From the NCBI RefSeq assembly GCF_008369105.1, contig NZ_VINQ01000016.1:38400-102399 (forward strand): DNA of 64,000 nt, in the 5' to 3' direction. This DNA is from Aquicoccus porphyridii (GTDB taxonomy: Bacteria; Pseudomonadota; Alphaproteobacteria; Rhodobacterales; Rhodobacteraceae). Made by a program: the position numbers and the translations under genes. A model generated the notes under the pieces. That model did no database searches. It had not been told where the DNA came from and was given only the letters and a program-made list of their open reading frames with translations. The first letter of the stretch is position 1. The number at the start of each line of letters is the position of its first letter. Positions 26,357-36,672 of the stretch are shown in pieces.

Positions 26357-28006
26357 TCACATGTTGGGATAGTTCGGCCCGTCACCGCCCTGCGGTGTGA
26401 CCCAGTTGATGTTCTGGCTGGGGTCCTTGATGTCGCAGGTCTTGCAATGCACGCAGTTCTGGAAGTTGATCACGAATTCGGGCTTGCCGTCCTTTTCCAC
26501 GAATTCATACACCCCTGCCGGGCAATAGCGCGCCGATGGCCCGGCGTATTTCGCCAGATTGACCTCGACCGGCACCTTGTCATCCTTGAGGTGCAGGTGG
26601 CAGGGCTGGCTTTCCTCGTGGTTGGTCATCGAGAAGCTGACATTGGTGAGCCGGTCAAAGCTCAGCTTGCCATCGGGTTTGGGATAGTCGATCGGCTTGT
26701 GCTTGTCGGCCGTTTCGGTCGCCGCCGCATCGGTCTTGCCATGCTTGAGCGTGCCCAGCAGCGAGAAGCGAAAGATCGTCTGGAACCACATGTCGAACCC
26801 GCCGATGGCCAGCCCGCCCAGCGGCCCGAGCTTGCCGTTGAGCGGCGCCACGTTGCGCACGATCTTGAGATCCTTGCCCACCGGCCCGGTGCGCAGCGCG
26901 GTGTCATAGGCGTCGAGCGTGTCGCCCGCCCGGCCCGCCTTGATCGCGTCATGCGCGGCCTCGGCGGCCTCGATGCCCGAATGCATGGCGTTGTGGTTGC
27001 CCTTGATGCGCGGCAGGTTCACAAGCCCGGCCGAACAGCCGAGCAGCGCACCACCCGGGAACGCCACCTGCGGGATCGACTGGAACCCGCCCTTGGTCAC
27101 CGCCCGCGCGCCATAGGCCACGCGCTTGCCGCCTTCCAGAAGCTCGGCAATCTTGGGGTGATGCTTGAACCGCTGGAATTCCATGTAGGGGAAAAGATAC
27201 GGGTTCTTGTAGTTCAGATCGACGATATAGCCGACGTAAACCTGATTGTTGTCAAGGTGATAGACGAAACTTCCGCCCCCGTTGCCAAAGCCCAGCGGCC
27301 AACCCATCGTGTGGGTCACTTCGCCTTCGTTGTGTTTCTCGGGGTCCACCTCCCAGATTTCCTTCATGCCGAGACCGAATTTCGGCACGTCGCAATTGGC
27401 AGCAAGGTCGTATTTCGCGATCACCTCTTTCGAGAGCGAGCCGCGCACGCCCTCGGACAGGAATACGTATTTGCCATGCAGTTCCATGCCCGGCTCGGTG
27501 CCTTCGCCGATGCTGCCATCGGGTTCGAGCCCGAACACACCGGCCACAACCCCCTTGAGCGATCCGTCATCGTTATAGACCAGTTCGGAACAGGCCATGC
27601 CGGGAAAGATCTCGACGCCCATCTCCTCGGCCTGTTCGGCCATCCAGCGGCAGACATTGCCCATCGAGACGATGTAATTGCCGTGGTTGTTCATCAGCGG
27701 CGGCATCACGAAATTGGGGATGCGAACTTCGCCCGACTCGCCGAGGACATAGAAATTGTCCTCCTTCACGGGCACGTTGAGCGGCGCGCCCTTGTCCTTC
27801 CAGTCGGGGATCAGCCGGTCGAGCCCGGACGGGTCAAGCACCGCGCCCGACAGGATATGCGCGCCCACTTCCGAGCCCTTTTCAAGGACAACGACATCCA
27901 GATCGGCGTCAAGTTGCTTGAGCCGGATCGCGGCGGAGAGGCCGGCCGGCCCCGCGCCCACGATCACCACGTCATATTCCATCGCTTCGCGTTCGACCTC
28001 GGCCAT
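26357..28006 (-). CDS. electron transfer flavoprotein-ubiquinone oxidoreductase
   Basis: A 549-residue membrane-associated flavoprotein that passes electrons from ETF (reduced by acyl-CoA and dimethylglycine/sarcosine dehydrogenases) to ubiquinone. The N-terminal FAD motif is YDVVIVGAGPAGLSAAIRL. The C-terminal 4Fe-4S cysteines are in RYCPAGVYEF and CVHCKTCDIKDPSQNINW. The start at MAEVEREAME is used although the frame is open further upstream. It is functionally linked to the acyl-CoA dehydrogenase (34951) and perhaps the dimethylglycine dehydrogenase-like protein (56473) in this window. Confidence 0.96.
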   Translation of the reverse strand: MAEVEREAMEYDVVIVGAGPAGLSAAIRLKQLDADLDVVVLEKGSEVGAHILSGAVLDPSGLDRLIPDWKDKGAPLNVPVKEDNFYVLGESGEVRIPNFVMPPLMNNHGNYIVSMGNVCRWMAEQAEEMGVEIFPGMACSELVYNDDGSLKGVVAGVFGLEPDGSIGEGTEPGMELHGKYVFLSEGVRGSLSKEVIAKYDLAANCDVPKFGLGMKEIWEVDPEKHNEGEVTHTMGWPLGFGNGGGSFVYHLDNNQVYVGYIVDLNYKNPYLFPYMEFQRFKHHPKIAELLEGGKRVAYGARAVTKGGFQSIPQVAFPGGALLGCSAGLVNLPRIKGNHNAMHSGIEAAEAAHDAIKAGRAGDTLDAYDTALRTGPVGKDLKIVRNVAPLNGKLGPLGGLAIGGFDMWFQTIFRFSLLGTLKHGKTDAAATETADKHKPIDYPKPDGKLSFDRLTNVSFSMTNHEESQPCHLHLKDDKVPVEVNLAKYAGPSARYCPAGVYEFVEKDGKPEFVINFQNCVHCKTCDIKDPSQNINWVTPQGGDGPNYPNM

Positions 28007-28312
28007 GTACGGCTCCTCTTTTGAGTGGCATAGACACTTCAACGCTGGATACACGGGGGGGCCAAGCCGCGTCAATCGCGACAGGGCGTCACCTGCCCGA
28101 CAAAGCCGCGCGCAGGTCACAGGATCGGGCCTTGGCCGGTCGCCCCGCCCATCCGCGCATTCCTGCCACCCCGCAGGCGCATCGGCCGGGCCCGTTGCAC
28201 GCCGAACCGCCGTGACCTATTGCAATCGAAGCGCCTTTAAAGGCAGTGTGATGGGAACGAACGGGGTAGGCGAGAAAATCGCCGCCCCCATTTTACTGTT
28301 GGAATGACGATC
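28007..28312. other. divergent intergenic region between the ETF-QO gene and greA
   Basis: About 306 bases without a credible gene. It should hold both promoters. A 12-base palindrome (GCCTTTAAAGGC, 28233-28244) and a small hairpin in the likely greA leader (GGCGA / TCGCC, 28269-28283, followed by CCCCCATTTT) are visible. Neither is strong enough to name. Confidence 0.5.
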
Positions 28313-28783
28313 ATGGAAAAAATCCCGATGACGCGCGCTGGGTTCGACGCGTTGCAAACCGAACTGAAAAAGCTCAAGTCCGAGGAGCGCCCGGCCATCA
28401 TCCGGGCCATCGCCGAGGCACGCGAACACGGTGACTTGAGCGAAAACGCCGAATATCATTCCGCCAAGGAAAAACAGAGCTTCATCGAGGGTCGCATCAA
28501 GGAGCTTGAAGGCGTGATCAGCCTTGCCGACGTGATCGACCCCCGGAAACTCTCCGGCCCGATCAAGTTCGGCGCGACGGTCACGCTTGTCGATGAGGAT
28601 ACCGACGAGGAAAAGACCTATCAGATCGTTGGCGAATACGAGGCCAATATCGAAGCCGGCAAGCTCAACATCAAGTCGCCCATTGCCCGCGCCCTGATCG
28701 GCAAGGAAGAAGGCGACAGCGTCGAGGTGCGCACGCCGGGTGGCGACCGCAGTTATGAAGTGCTCAGCGTCGCATATGCCTGA
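28313..28783 (+). CDS. greA: transcription elongation factor GreA
   Basis: A 156-residue GreA, which rescues backtracked RNA polymerase by stimulating transcript cleavage. The N-terminal coiled coil carries the acidic tip in [18 protein letters not shown], and the C-terminal FKBP-like domain ends [10 protein letters not shown]. The start is placed at [10 protein letters not shown], the canonical N-terminus; an ATG three codons upstream (28304) is in frame. The length is typical. Confidence 0.97.
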   Translation: MEKIPMTRAGFDALQTELKKLKSEERPAIIRAIAEAREHGDLSENAEYHSAKEKQSFIEGRIKELEGVISLADVIDPRKLSGPIKFGATVTLVDEDTDEEKTYQIVGEYEANIEAGKLNIKSPIARALIGKEEGDSVEVRTPGGDRSYEVLSVAYA

Positions 28784-28805
28784 ACACGCCTGAGAGGGCC
28801 CGACC

Positions 28806-29828
28806 ATGGCCGACCCGAATGACAGCCGCCCAACGCCGCTTGGCATCTATGACCGCCCGTCGCGCCCGGTCATCTCCGGGGTCGAGATCATCGCACTGGC
28901 CCTTTCGGCACTGTGGCTGATCGGGGCGGCCACGTTCTTTCTCCTGCTCGAGCCGCCCGCGCCCGAAATCGCCGGTCCCGCGACCGGCACCGACCGGCTG
29001 CGCTTTGTCATGACGCTGCTGGCCGTGTTCATGCCGGTGGCGATGATCTGGGTCGCGGCGACGGCGGCGCGCGCGTCAAAGGTCATGCGCGAGGAAAGTT
29101 ATCGGTTACAGGCGGCGATCGACGCGATCCGCCAGGCCTATGTCGCCCAGGCGCAGGGCCGGGGCGGGATGAGCGACGCCTCGGTGCAAAAAAAGCTCGA
29201 CGAGATCGCGGCGGCGCAGAAAAAGACCGAAACCGCGCTGGCGACATTTCATTCCTCGCGCGAGCAACCGGCCCCCGTTCCGGCCTCGGCAATCGACCCG
29301 ACCCAGGATCATCAGGCGGCGCTGCCGCTGGGCACGCGGGTCGAGGACATGACGCCGCCGCTCGGGCGTGCCGACCTGATCCGCGCGCTGAACTTTCCCG
29401 AAACCGCCGAGGATACCGAAGGTTTCGCGGCGCTGCGCAAGGCGCTCAAGGACCGGCACGCCAAGGAGTTGATCCAGGCCAGCCAGGACGTGTTGACCCT
29501 GCTCAGCCAGGACGGGATCTACATGGACGACCTGCGCCCCGACATGGCGCGGCCCGAGATCTGGCGCAAGTTCGCCGCCGGCGAACGCGGCCGGGCGGTG
29601 GCGGCGCTGGGTGGGGTGCGCGACCGCTCGTCGCTGGCGCTGGCCGCCGGGCGGATGCGGCAAGATCCGATCTTTCGCGATGCGGCGCATCATTTCCTGC
29701 GCAAGTTCGACCAGATGTTCGCCGGTTTCGCCGACGCGGCCAACGATGCAGACATCTCGGACCTGGCCAATACCCGCACCGCCCGGGCCTTCATGCTGCT
29801 CGGTCGGGTGGCGGGCACGTTCGACTGA
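28806..29828 (+). CDS. membrane protein with coiled coil, unknown function
   Basis: A 340-residue protein. Two hydrophobic segments (about residues 26-48, IIALALSALWLIGAATFFLL, and 66-86, FVMTLLAVFMPVAMIWVAAT) are followed by a long helical, probably coiled-coil region (about 90-150, QKKLDEIAAAQKKTETAL). The soluble C-terminal domain includes ADLIRALNFPETAEDTEGF and ends TARAFMLLGRVAGTFD. No known family was recognised; it looks conserved in Rhodobacteraceae. It follows greA by 22 bases and may be read from the same transcript. Confidence 0.75.
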   Translation: MADPNDSRPTPLGIYDRPSRPVISGVEIIALALSALWLIGAATFFLLLEPPAPEIAGPATGTDRLRFVMTLLAVFMPVAMIWVAATAARASKVMREESYRLQAAIDAIRQAYVAQAQGRGGMSDASVQKKLDEIAAAQKKTETALATFHSSREQPAPVPASAIDPTQDHQAALPLGTRVEDMTPPLGRADLIRALNFPETAEDTEGFAALRKALKDRHAKELIQASQDVLTLLSQDGIYMDDLRPDMARPEIWRKFAAGERGRAVAALGGVRDRSSLALAAGRMRQDPIFRDAAHHFLRKFDQMFAGFADAANDADISDLANTRTARAFMLLGRVAGTFD

Positions 29829-29838
29829 ACCCGCGCCC

Positions 29839-30429
29839 TCAATCGAGCGCGATCACCGCCCGCTCCATCCGCGTGGCCGTGCGGAACCCGAAAAGCCAGC
29901 GGAACGGGCCCGTGGTCTGACGGCCCGCAGCGACAAATCCCTTGCGCTCGTAAAGCGCCTGCGCGCGCGGGTTGGTGTCGATGACATCCAGCCGCACCCG
30001 GTCGCAGCCAAGGGCGCGGGCATGCTCCGTGATCGCGTCGAGCAATGCGCTGCCCACCCCGCGCCCGCGCGCGGCGCTGTCGACGAATATCCCGTCCATC
30101 TGCAACACGCCCGGTTCGACGCCGCGTTCCAAGAGCATGAGAAGCGGGCCGCGCCAAAGCGCACCCAACAGCCCGTAATGCCGAGCCAGATCGCGCGCGC
30201 CGCCGTTGGCAAGCGCGCCCGTGGCCGTCTTGAACCCCGCGACCCCCAGCAATTGCCCCTGCGCATCACGCGCCACCAGCGCAAAGCCGGGGTCGAGCAC
30301 ATCCCGGAAAAACGCATGCGCCGTGCCTGTCGGGCGCATCACCGACCCGAGCTTGGCGCCGAATGCCTGCCAGTAAAGCGCGGCCACCTGCGCGCGTTCC
30401 GCATCGCCGAACCCGTTCGAAATTTTCAT
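29839..30429 (-). CDS. GNAT-family N-acetyltransferase
   Basis: A 196-residue GNAT enzyme. The acetyl-CoA-binding motif is DGIFVDSAARGRGVGSALLD, and LDVIDTNPRAQALYERKGFV is the usual C-terminal helix-strand signature. The substrate is unknown. An ATG at 30450 overlaps the mobA stop (ATGA), but the ATG at 30429 has the better ribosome-binding site (GAAAGGA, 6 bases before it) and is used here. The gene is probably co-transcribed with mobA. Confidence 0.85.
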   Translation of the reverse strand: MKISNGFGDAERAQVAALYWQAFGAKLGSVMRPTGTAHAFFRDVLDPGFALVARDAQGQLLGVAGFKTATGALANGGARDLARHYGLLGALWRGPLLMLLERGVEPGVLQMDGIFVDSAARGRGVGSALLDAITEHARALGCDRVRLDVIDTNPRAQALYERKGFVAAGRQTTGPFRWLFGFRTATRMERAVIALD

Positions 30430-30446
30430 GTCGATCCTTTCTTGCG

Positions 30447-31067
30447 TCATCGGTCAACCCCCGGCCCACACATCTTCCGCGCCAACGCAAGGTCATCGGC
30501 CGTGTTGATGTTGAAGAACGGATCATGCGGCCCGCCATCGAACATCGCCTGCCGCGCGCCATAATCCCTCGCCCAGAGCCTCACCCTGCGCGCGCCACCC
30601 GCCAGCGCCGCGCGCAGGTCGTCGCGCAAATCGACCGGCCACAGGCCGAAGGTCGGATGCCACCCATTCGCCGTGGCCGCGATCACCGGGCAGGCGGGCC
30701 TGCCCAACCCCGCCGCGAGGCGCGCGACCAGGTCGGGTGGCAAAAACGGCGTATCCCCCGCCACGGTGACCACCGATTGCGCCCCCTGCCCCGCGGCCCA
30801 GTCCATCGCCGCCAGAATACCCCCCAACGGGCCGGGGAACCCTGCCACGCTGTCGGCGATCACCGGCAGGGGGTACGCGGCGAACCGCGCCGGATCGCCA
30901 TTGGCGTTGAGCGCGATACGCCCCACCTGTGGCCGCAGCCGTGCGATCACATGTCCCAGAATCGTGCCCTCACCCAGCGGCAAAAGCGTCTTGTCACCGC
31001 CGCCCAGCCGCGTCGCCAACCCACCGGCCAGGATGACACCGGGTATTGAACGGGGCGGGCGGGTCAT
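30447..31067 (-). CDS. mobA: molybdenum cofactor guanylyltransferase
   Basis: A 206-residue MobA-type nucleotidyltransferase that attaches GMP to molybdopterin to form the guanine dinucleotide cofactor of DMSO-reductase-family enzymes. The N-terminal GTP-binding loop is VILAGGLATRLGGGDKTLLPLG. VVTVAGDTPFLPPDL carries the metal-binding Asp, and the C-terminus has FFNINTADDLA. Length is normal. Confidence 0.92.
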   Translation of the reverse strand: MTRPPRSIPGVILAGGLATRLGGGDKTLLPLGEGTILGHVIARLRPQVGRIALNANGDPARFAAYPLPVIADSVAGFPGPLGGILAAMDWAAGQGAQSVVTVAGDTPFLPPDLVARLAAGLGRPACPVIAATANGWHPTFGLWPVDLRDDLRAALAGGARRVRLWARDYGARQAMFDGGPHDPFFNINTADDLALARKMCGPGVDR

Positions 31068-31148
31068 GCGCGTTCTCTCTGGTGACGGACGGTTTGCATC
31101 CCCGGCTCCGAAGGGTTAGGCGGTTGGCAGTCAATCTAGGGCCAAGCC

Positions 31149-31874
31149 ATGCTGCCTGCCACCGATAATTCCGCCTTCTGGTTGGGCGTGCGCAGCGCCG
31201 CGCCCTTTATCCTCGTTGTTGTGCCCTTTGCCATGCTGTTTGGCGTCGTGGCCACCGAGGCGGGCTTTACCGTTATGGAAACATTCGTCTTTTCCGCCAC
31301 GGTCGTGGCCGGGGCGGCGCAGTTCACGGCGCTGCAACTGATGCAGGAGCAGGCACCCACCTTCATCGTCCTGGTCTCGGCGCTGGCGGTCAACCTGAGG
31401 CTGGCGATGTATTCCGCCGCGCTGACCCCGCATCTCGGGGCCGCACCGTTCTGGACGCGGGCTTTAGTGGCTTATCTGACCGTCGATCAAAGCTATGCCT
31501 GCTCGGTCGCCGCCTATGAGCGCCACCCGGATTGGGATCTGCGCACCAAGCTGATCTTCTTTTTCGGCAGTTGCGCGCCGGTGTTGCCGCTGTGGATGCT
31601 CGCCTCGCTGGCCGGGGCGATGATCGGGGAGGCCATTCCGCCCGAATTCGCGCTGGATTTCGCCGTGCCGATCACCTTTCTGGCGATCATCGCGCCGATG
31701 CTGCGCACGCTGGCGCATGTCGCCGCGGCCTTTGTCGCGGTCGTCCTCGCACTCAGCTTTGCATGGCTGCCGTTCAACCTCGGGCTTCTGGTCGGCGGTC
31801 TGGGCGGCATGATGACCGGCGCGCAAGTCGAGGTGATGCTGGAACGACGCCTGAAACCGGGGGGGCGGCCCTGA
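31149..31874 (+). CDS. azlC: branched-chain amino acid exporter AzlC
   Basis: A 241-residue membrane protein of the AzlC family, the large subunit of two-component branched-chain amino acid exporters (AzlCD/YgaZH). Characteristic stretches are FWLGVRSAAPFILVVVPFAM near the N-terminus and TVVAGAAQFTALQLM and VNLRLAMYSAALTPHL after it. Its stop overlaps the azlD start (TGATG), so the two are translationally coupled. Confidence 0.92.
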   Translation: MLPATDNSAFWLGVRSAAPFILVVVPFAMLFGVVATEAGFTVMETFVFSATVVAGAAQFTALQLMQEQAPTFIVLVSALAVNLRLAMYSAALTPHLGAAPFWTRALVAYLTVDQSYACSVAAYERHPDWDLRTKLIFFFGSCAPVLPLWMLASLAGAMIGEAIPPEFALDFAVPITFLAIIAPMLRTLAHVAAAFVAVVLALSFAWLPFNLGLLVGGLGGMMTGAQVEVMLERRLKPGGRP

Positions 31875-32197
31875 TGGACTCGACCACGATCTGGATCGTG
31901 ATTGCCGGGCTGGGGATCGGCAGCTTCGGCCTGCGTTTCCTGTTCCTGGGGGTGATCGGCAACCGGCCGCTGCCACCCTGGATCCTGCGCCACCTTCGGT
32001 ATACGGCTGTGGCGGTCATTCCGGCGCTGGTCGCGCCGATGGTGCTCTGGCCGGCGGCGACGGGCGGGCAATTCGATGCGCCGCGTATGGCGGCGGCGTT
32101 CGTGACGCTGGGGGTCGGGCTCGCCACCAAGAACGTGCTGGCCGCGATCATACTGGGCGCGCTCACGCTTTATGGCGGGCTTTACATCGCCGGGTGA
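31874..32197 (+). CDS. azlD: branched-chain amino acid exporter AzlD
   Basis: A 107-residue protein with three to four hydrophobic helices (IWIVIAGLGIGSFGLRFLFL near the N-terminus; YTAVAVIPALVAPMVLWP in the middle). It is the small partner of AzlC. The start at 31874 shares an A with the azlC stop. The two proteins together export branched-chain amino acids, protecting against imbalance or toxic analogues. Confidence 0.9.
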   Translation: MDSTTIWIVIAGLGIGSFGLRFLFLGVIGNRPLPPWILRHLRYTAVAVIPALVAPMVLWPAATGGQFDAPRMAAAFVTLGVGLATKNVLAAIILGALTLYGGLYIAG

Positions 32198-32201
32198 GAG
32201 G

Positions 32202-33008
32202 TCATCCGCCGCAGCCACGGATGTCGACGGCGTGCGATTCGCCCAGGATCGTGAAGCGCAGGCCGGAGCGATCGAGCGCGAAGGGCTGGCCCGTGACATT
32301 CATCAATTCGAACGTCGCAACGAGCGTTCCGCCCGCGCGTTCCATACGCGGCTCGGAGACCCAGATCATCGGATCGGCGGTTTCCAGCGCGGCAGTCTCG
32401 GAGCGACCGGTGGGCGGCAGGGCAAACCGCGCGGTCAGGATCAGCCCGTCCTCGCTGGGCGCGATGGCACAGTCGTGACGGGTTAGGCCCGCCTTGTCGC
32501 CCGGCACCGGCTGATCGGCCAGCGCAGCCACGATCGCGGGCACCGGGCGCGCGTCGGCGCGCGCCGCAAGCGTCGTCCGGTCGAGATCGAGTTCCACAGG
32601 GATGCAGACATCCTGACAGATGCCGATGTCGATCCGGCCGGTCAATTGCACCGGCTGCCCGGCGCGGGCGGGCGTGATCGACAGCGGCAGGATGACATGA
32701 CCCTGGTATCCGATGCTGCGCATGCCGTTCTGGTCGAAAACCTCCGGGCGGGGCCAGCGGATGCCAACCGAGGCGAGGTTGCGCGATCCGGCCCAGTCGA
32801 ACACCGGCGGGATTCCGGCATCCCCGGGCGCGCGCCAATAGGTTTTCCAACCCGGCGCAAGCCGAATTTCAAGCCCCGCCATGAGCGTGCCATCCGGCAT
32901 CTGCCAGCCCGGGATGAGGCGCATGGTGACCATGTCGGCATAAGGATTGGCGCGCAGCGGCAGCGCGGCGAGAACGAGGGCACAAAGCAGGGCGGTCAGT
33001 TTGATCAT
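32202..33008 (-). CDS. secreted DsbD N-terminal-type domain protein
   Basis: A 268-residue exported protein (signal peptide MIKLTALLCALVLAALPLRA). It resembles the N-terminal, periplasmic, thiol-transferring domain of DsbD. The cysteine pair lies in DIGICQDVCIPVELD, typical of the family. It lacks the eight-helix membrane domain and the C-terminal thioredoxin domain of full DsbD. It probably passes electrons from an inner-membrane CcdA/DsbD-type reductase elsewhere to periplasmic thiol proteins. It is convergent with azlD and divergent from yqgE. Confidence 0.8.
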   Translation of the reverse strand: MIKLTALLCALVLAALPLRANPYADMVTMRLIPGWQMPDGTLMAGLEIRLAPGWKTYWRAPGDAGIPPVFDWAGSRNLASVGIRWPRPEVFDQNGMRSIGYQGHVILPLSITPARAGQPVQLTGRIDIGICQDVCIPVELDLDRTTLAARADARPVPAIVAALADQPVPGDKAGLTRHDCAIAPSEDGLILTARFALPPTGRSETAALETADPMIWVSEPRMERAGGTLVATFELMNVTGQPFALDRSGLRFTILGESHAVDIRGCGG

Positions 33009-33152
33009 GGGCGCAGTGATGCGCCGGGGCGCGGTAAAGAACAACTCACTTTCCGGCGAGAATCGGCGGATGTGGCGCGAATCCCGCGCTTGAACATGGG
33101 CGCGCGGAAGCGCATGTATGGCGCATGAGCAAAGCAAGCGGAGTCCAGCCCG

Positions 33153-33743
33153 ATGGCAGATAGAATGCCGGGCGCTGATGCCCCCGAGATGGACCTGACC
33201 GGTAAGCTTCTGATCGCGATGCCGGGGATGGGCGACCCGCGATTCGACAAATCCGTGGTGTTTGTCTGCGCCCATTCGCACGAGGGGGCGATGGGGTTGA
33301 TCGTGAACAAGCCCACCGACGACCTGCGGCTTGCCGCACTGGTCGAGCAGCTCGATATCGGCGATGAAGGATGCGCACGCGACCTGCTTGTTCATTTCGG
33401 CGGGCCGGTCGAAAATGGCCGGGGCTTCGTGCTGCATTCGGGCGATTACACCTCGCCGATCTCGACATTGCAGGTCAGTGACGATTTCGCGATGACCGCG
33501 ACGCTCGACATTCTCGAAGAACTGGCCGCCGGGCGCGGGCCTGCGCGGGCGATCATGGCGCTGGGCTATGCTGGTTGGGGGCCAGCGCAACTTGAAAGCG
33601 AGATCCTGGCCAATGGCTGGCTCACCGCCGAAGCCGGGACCGACCTCGTGTTTGACACGGCGGATGCCCGGAAATGGAGTGCCGCGCTGAAAACGCTGGG
33701 GGTGGACCCGCTGAGCCTTTCGGCAGCGGCGGGCCGGGCCTGA
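33153..33743 (+). CDS. YqgE/AlgH-family protein
   Basis: A 196-residue protein of the YqgE/AlgH (DUF179) family. Recognisable parts are [50 protein letters not shown] and [16 protein letters not shown]. The family is widespread, near ruvX or in other core contexts; its role is uncertain. The start at 33153 (MADRMPG) is used; in-frame ATGs lie at codons 5 and 13. Confidence 0.92.
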   Translation: MADRMPGADAPEMDLTGKLLIAMPGMGDPRFDKSVVFVCAHSHEGAMGLIVNKPTDDLRLAALVEQLDIGDEGCARDLLVHFGGPVENGRGFVLHSGDYTSPISTLQVSDDFAMTATLDILEELAAGRGPARAIMALGYAGWGPAQLESEILANGWLTAEAGTDLVFDTADARKWSAALKTLGVDPLSLSAAAGRA

Positions 33744-33745
33744 AG

Positions 33746-33772
33746 CGGGGTTGATCAGCCGGGGTTGATCAG
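33746..33772. repeat. 13-base tandem direct repeat
   Basis: CGGGGTTGATCAG occurs twice, separated by one base, just after the YqgE stop. The inner TGATCA is palindromic. No function is evident. Confidence 0.6.
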
Positions 33773-33860
33773 ATTGTGCGCTTCCCGCGCACTTTCATTC
33801 AGCAGGTGGAGAGGCGACGCGCCATTGCGAGGGCAGGCCCGGTGGCCAACGTCGCGATTC

Positions 33861-33882
33861 GAGTATTTTTCCCAAGAAAGAG
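33861..33882 (+). repeat. dispersed intergenic 22-base repeat, copy 2
   Basis: This copy begins GAGTATTTTT and ends CCCAAGAAAGAG. It is identical over 22 bases to 53744-53765 and nearly so to 21494-21515. It lies between yqgE and the Sua5-type gene. Confidence 0.65.
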
Positions 33883-33890
33883 CAGCGGTT

Positions 33891-34835
<945 letters not shown>

Positions 34836-34950
34836 GGCATTGACGCCGCGTTTTGATATGTGAAGGCGCAAGTCTTGCTTTACGCTGGCTTGAGGGTCTG
34901 CATACAAGCGCCCGCATCCGAAGCCAAGCCGTCAGTCAGGGAGTTGAGTG

Positions 34951-36672
34951 ATGCCCTATCGTGCGCCAATCGCCGATTATGCCTATATGTTCGACCACGT
35001 CGTCGGGTTCTCGCAAGTGGCCGAAACCGAGCGGTTTTCCGAAGCCAGCCCCGACATGGTCACCGCGATCCTGGGCGAGGCCGGGCGCATGTGCGAGGAC
35101 AAGCTTGCCCCGCTGCAACGCGAGGGCGACCTGAACGGCGCCTACCTGGAAAACGGCGTGGTGCGGACCTCGCCCGGCTTTGCCGAGGGCTATGGCGCGA
35201 TCCGCGAGGGTGGCTGGCTGGGCATTTCGGCCGATCCCGAATATGGCGGGATGGGCCTGCCGATGGCGATGATGAGCGCCGTCAACGAGATGATGAGCGG
35301 CGCCTGCATGGCGCTTCAGCTCAACCCGCTTCTGACGCAGGGACAGATCGAGGCGCTGGAGCACCACGCCAGCGACGAGATCAAGGCGCTTTACCTGCCC
35401 AAGCTGATCAGCGGCGAATGGAACGGCACGATGAACCTGACCGAGCCGCAGGCCGGGTCGGACGTGGGCGCGCTGCGCACCCGGGCCGAGGCCAATGGCG
35501 ACGGCAGCTATGCGATTACCGGGCAGAAGATCTTCATCACCTGGGGCGATGGCGACTTCATGGAGAATGTCTGTCACCTGGTGCTGGCGCGGCTGCCCGA
35601 CGGGGTGCCGGGGCCCAAGGGGATCAGCCTCTTTCTGGTGCCCAAATACATCCCCGACGACGCGGGCAAGCCGGGCAAGGCCAACGCCCTCAAGGTGGTC
35701 AGCCTCGAACACAAGCTCGGGGTGCATGGCAGCCCGACCTGCGTGATGCAGTATGATGGGGCGACCGGCTGGATGGTGGGCCCCGAACATGGCGGCATGG
35801 CGGCGATGTTCACGATGATGAACAACGCCCGCCTTGGCGTCGGCATGCAGGGGATCGGCGTAGCCGAGGCCGCCTATCAGCACGCGCTGGCCTATGCGAT
35901 GGACCGCAAGCAGGGCCGCACGCCGATCGAGGGTGGCAGCGGCGCGATCATCGACCACGCCGATGTGCGCCGGATGCTGGCCACGATGAAGGCCGATATC
36001 TTTGCCGCGCGGGCAATCGGGATGGCCTGCGCGGTGGCGATCGACATGGGCAATGCCACCGGCGACAAGGAATGGAAGGCGCGCGGGGCGTTCCTCACGC
36101 CGATCGCCAAGGCATTCGGCTCGGAAACCGGCATTCGCGTGGCCGAGACGGGTGTGCAGGTGCATGGCGGCATGGGCTTCATCGAGGAAACCGGTGCGGC
36201 ACAGTTCTGCCGCGATGTGCGGGTGACCTCGATCTACGAGGGTACAAACGGCATCCAGGCGATGGACCTTGCCGGCCGCAAGCTGATGGACGGGGGCGAG
36301 GCCGCCTGTGCGTTGATCGAGGAGATCGCCGAACAGGCCGAGGCCGCGCGCCCGAAACAGCCGCGCATGGCCGGTGCCGTCTGGGACGCGGTCGAGGCGC
36401 TGCGCGAGACCACGGACTGGATGGTGTCGCAGGGCGATGTCAACGAACGCTTTGCCGGGGCGGTGCCGTTCCTGATGGGCTGGGCACGGGTGCTGGGCGC
36501 GCATTACCACCTGCGCGCCGCCTGCGCCGAAGACGGCGACGGCCCGCGCACACGGCTGGCGCGGTTCTATATCCAGCGGCTCCTGCCCGAATACGCCGCG
36601 CAACTGGCCCATGCGACGCAGGGCGCGGGCGATCTTTACGCGCTCACCGACGACGATCTGGGGGTGGCGTGA
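34951..36672 (+). CDS. acyl-CoA dehydrogenase with C-terminal extension (DmdC-type)
   Basis: A 573-residue flavoprotein with the ordinary acyl-CoA dehydrogenase core: NLTEPQAGSDVGALRTRA, GQKIFITWGD and EHKLGVHGSPTCVMQY, and the catalytic Glu in TSIYEGTNGIQAMDLAGRK. It also has an added C-terminal domain. This layout is shared with DmdC, the methylmercaptopropionyl-CoA dehydrogenase of DMSP demethylation, but Roseobacters carry several paralogues with other substrates. Start at ATG 34951, after CAGGGAG. Its stop overlaps the MBL-fold gene start (TGATG), which suggests a joint pathway. Confidence 0.9.
   Translation: MPYRAPIADYAYMFDHVVGFSQVAETERFSEASPDMVTAILGEAGRMCEDKLAPLQREGDLNGAYLENGVVRTSPGFAEGYGAIREGGWLGISADPEYGGMGLPMAMMSAVNEMMSGACMALQLNPLLTQGQIEALEHHASDEIKALYLPKLISGEWNGTMNLTEPQAGSDVGALRTRAEANGDGSYAITGQKIFITWGDGDFMENVCHLVLARLPDGVPGPKGISLFLVPKYIPDDAGKPGKANALKVVSLEHKLGVHGSPTCVMQYDGATGWMVGPEHGGMAAMFTMMNNARLGVGMQGIGVAEAAYQHALAYAMDRKQGRTPIEGGSGAIIDHADVRRMLATMKADIFAARAIGMACAVAIDMGNATGDKEWKARGAFLTPIAKAFGSETGIRVAETGVQVHGGMGFIEETGAAQFCRDVRVTSIYEGTNGIQAMDLAGRKLMDGGEAACALIEEIAEQAEAARPKQPRMAGAVWDAVEALRETTDWMVSQGDVNERFAGAVPFLMGWARVLGAHYHLRAACAEDGDGPRTRLARFYIQRLLPEYAAQLAHATQGAGDLYALTDDDLGVA

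Noticed and set aside
34936..36612. 558-codon minus-strand frame opposite the acyl-CoA dehydrogenase
   Set aside because: The plus strand encodes a complete enzyme with all motifs; the antisense frame has none.
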